Source: DATBMY01 sp036554605 (lineage in GTDB: Bacteria; Acidobacteriota; Blastocatellia; UBA7656). From it: a DNA stretch of 30,687 bases. The notes under the pieces are model-generated. The model did not search any database. It was not told where the DNA came from and saw nothing but the letters and a program-made list of their open reading frames with translations. Location of the stretch: positions 1-30,687 of the forward strand of contig DATBMY010000271.1 of NCBI GenBank assembly GCA_036554605.1. Direction: 5' to 3'. A program made the translations under genes and the position numbers. How positions within the stretch are numbered: position 1 is the stretch's first letter; each line of letters starts with the position of its first letter. Shown piece after piece: positions 27,116 to 30,687 of this stretch.

Positions 27116-28576
27116 CTACCTCGCGGACTTGTGTTTGAGCGTCAGGCTCCTGTTGGAAAGTAGTCCCAGCATGAAAAAGAGGTAGAGGTTCAGGTCCGAA
27201 TAGTAACCACTCGCAAGCGTAATCCCAGTTATCCAGTATGCGACAAGCAGCGACAAAAAGCCCATAGCGGCGGCGCGCTCAGAAGCAATTTGAGCCCGCC
27301 TTAAGGCGCGCCAGCCAATCAAGAATAGAAAAATATTAGCAGCGATGTAGAGCAAGGCGGTTACAAGCCCCAGCTCGGCCGCTATCCATAACAGGTTCGA
27401 GTGCGGCGAATCGGCGGCTCGCGCCTGCATCACAGTCTCTACCGATTCATCTTCCCAGCGATACTTCTGGCGAAAGAAATCTGTATAGTTTGCCAGCCCG
27501 ACGCCGGTGAGCGGGTTATCGAGGGCTATGCGAGTGGCTGCTTCCCAGGTGGCAAGCCTTCCGAATACGTTTCGCGGGTCGCTTATTCGCTCGCTGTTAA
27601 TCGACTGGCCGAGCGTCGCGATCAGCGCAAAGAGCGCGACCAGCGCCGGCGCGGGCAGCAATCTCTTCACTACCGCTCGCGGCCTTCCGCCGGTCTCCCT
27701 CGCTGCGCTAATGATAATCACCAGGCCGCAAACCAGTAGCGCGATGGCTACCGCGCGATACAGGGGCAGTATCGCGGCCGCTGCCCCCAGCAAAAACGCG
27801 ATGGCATAAAGTAGCTTGCCTGTCTTGTCAAACCTTAAAGGCAATGCCCGCGGGGCCGCGAGCAAAAAAAGCGCCATGAGCATGCTTATGTTGGCGAAAG
27901 CCGTGTCGGCCGCGAAGGGGCCGTTGACTCGCACCTCGCCTTCGCGCACGAGCACCGAGCCTCTGTACTCAAAAAGATTATTTCCGGTTAAGAATTCATA
28001 AGCGCCAGTTGCAAAAAAGAGGATTGCTAGCAGCATCGCGCCCAGTACTATCTGACCCTCTCTCCCTCGAAGGTCCAGGTGGTAACGCGCAATGTGAAAG
28101 ATGAGGAGCGGGAGCAGAAACGAGTCTACAGCCACCCGCGTGGCGTATGGATAATTCGTTGACGCGACGAGCGCGCTCAAGGTGGCTATGACGGCGACGG
28201 CCCCCCAGAGCATCTCGAAGCTTGATACGGGGAGGGGCTCGCCGGTTGCCCGCTTTCTTTGAATCACAAGCAGGAGCAAAGCCAGGGCAATGACTGCGCG
28301 GTCGAAAGTAATGATGGATTGGTCGATGGGAAATCGAATGAAGTAGGAGGCCAGCGGCGTGGTTACAAACCAGGCGATGAGAACGCTTTCGACGCTTATG
28401 CCGAAAGCGATCACGAATCCGAGGCCGAGCGCGCCCGCCGCCCCCGCGGCCGCCTCATGATATTTGCCCATGCCGCAGAGCGTGGCCGCGCTGATCACCG
28501 CGACAAAGGCGGCGAGCGCGATTGCCGGGTATTCGCCGGTAAATCCGGTTGTCGATTTGTGACGGCTCGTCTGCAT
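27116..28576 (-). CDS. O-antigen polymerase/ligase-type protein (Wzy-like)
   Basis: Multi-spanning inner-membrane protein of 486 residues with about 12 hydrophobic segments and one large periplasmic loop near the C-terminus. The loop contains the Wzy_C/O-antigen-ligase signature NPLTGVGLANYTDFF followed by DSPHSNLLWIAAELG, where the histidine and glutamate are conserved. It would join flipped repeat units into a chain (Wzy) or ligate them to an acceptor (WaaL); sequence alone does not separate these. Being next to the wzx- and wzz-like genes favours polymerase. ATG start, 10 bases after wecB and 23 before the heparinase gene. Confidence 0.88.
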   Translation of the reverse strand: MQTSRHKSTTGFTGEYPAIALAAFVAVISAATLCGMGKYHEAAAGAAGALGLGFVIAFGISVESVLIAWFVTTPLASYFIRFPIDQSIITFDRAVIALALLLLVIQRKRATGEPLPVSSFEMLWGAVAVIATLSALVASTNYPYATRVAVDSFLLPLLIFHIARYHLDLRGREGQIVLGAMLLAILFFATGAYEFLTGNNLFEYRGSVLVREGEVRVNGPFAADTAFANISMLMALFLLAAPRALPLRFDKTGKLLYAIAFLLGAAAAILPLYRAVAIALLVCGLVIIISAARETGGRPRAVVKRLLPAPALVALFALIATLGQSINSERISDPRNVFGRLATWEAATRIALDNPLTGVGLANYTDFFRQKYRWEDESVETVMQARAADSPHSNLLWIAAELGLVTALLYIAANIFLFLIGWRALRRAQIASERAAAMGFLSLLVAYWITGITLASGYYSDLNLYLFFMLGLLSNRSLTLKHKSAR

Positions 28577-28586
28577 CAGGAATCCG

Positions 28587-29687
28587 TCAGCGGCTTGCTT
28601 TCTCTATCGCATCGACGATACGCTCGGCCGCGCGACCATCCCAAAGCTCGGGGACTCTCCCTTTTGGCATAGGCCGGGCCAGCGCCGCCGCCGCCTCGCG
28701 CTTGATCGCTACAGGATCGTTTCCAACAACGCAGTTAGTTCCTTCGCTGACGGTGATGGGCCGCTCGGTGTTTTGCCTGAGCGTCAGACAAGGTATGCCG
28801 AGCGCTGTAGTCTCTTCCTGTATCCCGCCGCTATCGGTTAGCACGAGCCTGCTGTTGGAGTAAAGCTGGAGGAAGTCGAGGTAACCGAGCGGGCTTGTAA
28901 GCAGCAGGTTCGGCATAGAGCTGACGCGCCCCATCAGGCCGAATTCATCGAGCCGCGCGCGAGTGCGCGGGTGTATAGGAAATACTATAGGAATGGAGTG
29001 TTGTATATCCTCAAGCGCGTTTAGTATGCCGCCGAGCGCATCTTTATAATCGACGTTCGACGGCCGGTGAAGGGTCATCGCGCTGAACTGGCCCGCCTCC
29101 AAGCCCAGACGCTCCAGTATGTCGGACCGGCGCGCGCGCTCAAGGTTATCAAACAGTGAATCGATCATCACGTTGCCGACGAAACATATACGTTCCGCCG
29201 GTATCCCCTCGGCCTCGAGATTCTCGTTAGCATCCCTGGAAGGTGTAAGCAGCAGATCGGCTAATGCGTCCGTCACTACGCGATTGATCTCTTCGGGCAT
29301 CGTCCGGTCGCGGCTGCGAAGTCCGGCTTCGACGTGCGCAACGCGTATGAGCATCTTTGAGGCAACAAGCGTCGCGGCCATAGTCGAGTTCACATCGCCG
29401 ACAACGACGACCCAATCGGGCCGGTAATCGCTCAGGACCTTTTCAAAGGCTATCATTATGCGAGCGGTCTGCTCGGCGTGAGAGGCTGACCCGACACCGA
29501 GGTTTATATCCGCGCGAGGAATGTCGAGGTCTTCGAAGAAGGCATCGCTCATCGCCTCGTCATAATGCTGGCCGGTGTGGACGAGGAGTGGCTCGATACT
29601 GTCAGGCCGCCGGCGCATCTCTTTTATTATGGGGCCGATCTTCATGAAGTTCGGGCGCGCGCCCACTACGTTTATGATCCTGATCAT
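28587..29687 (-). CDS. wecB: UDP-N-acetylglucosamine 2-epimerase (non-hydrolysing)
   Basis: Converts UDP-GlcNAc to UDP-ManNAc in the cytoplasm, feeding ManNAc or ManNAcA into surface polymers. The 366-residue product has normal family length. Visible active-site residues are Asp98 (VVGDVNST), Glu120 (HVEAGLRSRD), Glu133 (MPEEINRVVTDALAD) and His207 (TLHRPSNVD), with the nucleotide-binding TDSGGIQEE and RQNTERPIT motifs near the end. The ATG has GGAG eight bases upstream and lies four bases after the wzz-like gene. No wecC (UDP-ManNAc dehydrogenase) is in the window, so whether ManNAc is oxidised here cannot be read. Confidence 0.96.
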   Translation of the reverse strand: MIRIINVVGARPNFMKIGPIIKEMRRRPDSIEPLLVHTGQHYDEAMSDAFFEDLDIPRADINLGVGSASHAEQTARIMIAFEKVLSDYRPDWVVVVGDVNSTMAATLVASKMLIRVAHVEAGLRSRDRTMPEEINRVVTDALADLLLTPSRDANENLEAEGIPAERICFVGNVMIDSLFDNLERARRSDILERLGLEAGQFSAMTLHRPSNVDYKDALGGILNALEDIQHSIPIVFPIHPRTRARLDEFGLMGRVSSMPNLLLTSPLGYLDFLQLYSNSRLVLTDSGGIQEETTALGIPCLTLRQNTERPITVSEGTNCVVGNDPVAIKREAAAALARPMPKGRVPELWDGRAAERIVDAIEKASR

Positions 29688-29691
29688 GAAG

Positions 29692-30459
29692 TTAACTCCG
29701 GTTGCCCGCGGCCGCGCGCAAAGTTGCGGGCTTGAAATAGGTCAAAAGGAGTATGGCCGCGACCAGCGTTGCCGCCGCAATAAGCGCGGCTGCCGCGACG
29801 TTGCGCCAGACGGCGGGAGTTTGGGCCCCTTCGGGGGCGACCTTCGTAATAAGATCGGTCTTCTGTGTTACGCCCGCGCCATTCTGCATACTGTTTTTCG
29901 CTCTTATTTCGTTAAGCTCGCTTTCGAGTCGCGCTGCCATGTCGGGCGCGGCGGCTCCCGACGCCTTTAGCTGAGCGATCCTTTCGGCGAGCAGTCTCTC
30001 TTCTTCGAGGTGGGGCTTGAGGGCGTCGTTAAAAAGCGCTTCGTGACGAGCCTTGACCTGCTCGGCGACCGACTCGGCCATCTCTACCGAGCGGTCGGCG
30101 CTTTCGGTCGTTGCCGTTATATTGACGAGTATCGGGTAGCGCGAGCGGCGCGGGCCGGCAATTATGGTCTCTGCTTTTACAGCCCGGCGCAGCTTTCCCG
30201 GCTCGACGCCTATCGACGGCGCGATCTCTCTCAAAAAGCCCGCGCTGTTTATGATTCTCTCGGTTATATAAGGGTCTTCGATGGGCTTATCCCATACGCG
30301 CCCTATCCTCAACTGCGCCGTCGCCCGGTGCGAAACCGGCTGCGCGCTTGCAACGAAGTAAGCAATTGCCGCCGCCGCCAGCACGCCGCCGATTATCAAA
30401 TACTTCGCCCGCCAGATGGCCGCGCCATATTTATCAAGGCTAATCTCTTCCTGGTCCAT
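29692..30459 (-). CDS. Chain-length determinant (Wzz-like) protein
   Basis: Probable inner-membrane co-polymerase that sets polysaccharide chain length. From the chosen ATG the product is 255 residues: an N-terminal membrane helix (about 20-37) after MDQEEISLDKYGAAIWRAK, a periplasmic region with coiled-coil content (EEERLLAERIAQLKASG and after), and a second membrane helix near 227-247. It has no tyrosine-kinase domain. The start was chosen because AGGTG is well placed before it; the frame stays open upstream to 30579 with an unlikely low-complexity extension. It opens the polysaccharide operon, 122 bases after the hpt stop. No strong promoter was found in that gap, so read-through from hpt is possible. 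Confidence 0.88.
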   Translation of the reverse strand: MDQEEISLDKYGAAIWRAKYLIIGGVLAAAAIAYFVASAQPVSHRATAQLRIGRVWDKPIEDPYITERIINSAGFLREIAPSIGVEPGKLRRAVKAETIIAGPRRSRYPILVNITATTESADRSVEMAESVAEQVKARHEALFNDALKPHLEEERLLAERIAQLKASGAAAPDMAARLESELNEIRAKNSMQNGAGVTQKTDLITKVAPEGAQTPAVWRNVAAAALIAAATLVAAILLLTYFKPATLRAAAGNRS

Positions 30460-30581
30460 TTCACCTTTCAATCCGCCCTTTGATAACAAGACTGAAAGTC
30501 TAACTATGGCCCGTGCAATCGCACAAGTGGCAGAGGGTAAGGATTGAGATATCCAAGAGAGCGGCTCGCGCGATAGCACGC

Positions 30582-30687
30582 CTAAGAATGCTTGATCAGA
30601 TCGTCCGGGTTGCCGGGGACCGCGATAAAAGGCAGGTTTCGATATATCTCCGCGTAATCGAGGCCGTAGCCCACGACGAAATGGTTA
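30582..30687 (-). CDS. hpt: Hypoxanthine phosphoribosyltransferase, C-terminal part
   Basis: The frame enters from the right edge and encodes 34 residues before a TAG stop: FVVGYGLDYAEIYRNLPF followed by IAVPGNPDDLIKHS. The FVVGYGLDYxExYRNLPxI signature is the C-terminal end of bacterial hypoxanthine phosphoribosyltransferase, the purine-salvage enzyme making IMP and GMP. Only the C-terminus is visible; the rest lies outside the window. It is on the same strand as the polysaccharide operon and ends 122 bases before it. Confidence 0.85.
   Translation of the reverse strand, partial: NHFVVGYGLDYAEIYRNLPFIAVPGNPDDLIKHS

Overview
The window is about 60% G+C by eye, densely coded, and mostly transcribed on the minus strand. 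No tRNA, rRNA, CRISPR array or insertion sequence was seen, and no gene-free stretch exceeds 300 bases. The mix of a clustered complex I membrane arm, a B-box/zinc protein next to a DUF4097-type protein and an ECF sigma factor, Lon, NrdR and a Wzx/Wzy polysaccharide cluster suggests an Acidobacteriota genome, possibly class Blastocatellia. This assignment is inference from gene content; there is no rRNA to confirm it.

Region 1 (1-7654, minus): nuoA-H-J-K-L-M-N, which are exactly the seven membrane-arm subunits of respiratory complex I and none of the peripheral-arm subunits (B, C, D, E, F, G, I). A good sigma70-type promoter lies upstream of nuoA. After nuoN an unrecognised gene runs off the left edge.

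Region 2 (7917-13372, minus): a membrane-anchored M23 peptidase, then an apparent envelope-stress module. In transcription order this is an ECF sigma factor, a membrane anti-sigma-like protein with two zinc-binding modules, a B-box zinc-finger membrane protein, a five-helix plus beta-repeat (DUF4097-like) protein, and a 62-residue two-helix membrane protein. Two closely similar ECF-type promoter candidates precede the sigma gene and the B-box gene. This fits a positively autoregulated sigma factor driving its own effector operon.

Region 3 (13652-17784, plus): a flippase-like (lysylphosphatidylglycerol synthase transmembrane domain) protein, nrdR and lon. lon has its own sigma70-type promoter. 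It converges on region 4 across a hairpin-containing gap of 62 bases.

Region 4 (17847-30459, minus): a nine-gene, tightly spaced surface-polysaccharide operon. In order: wzz-like chain-length protein, wecB (UDP-GlcNAc 2-epimerase), wzy/O-antigen-ligase-type protein, heparinase II/III family protein, asnB-type amidotransferase, wzx flippase, SAM methyltransferase, a GT4 glycosyltransferase with an extra membrane-anchored N-terminal domain, and a second glycosyltransferase. Together they could make, flip, polymerise and trim a polymer with ManNAc-derived, possibly amidated uronic acid units. No initiating phosphoglycosyltransferase is present in the window. The 3' end of hpt (hypoxanthine phosphoribosyltransferase) lies at the right edge.
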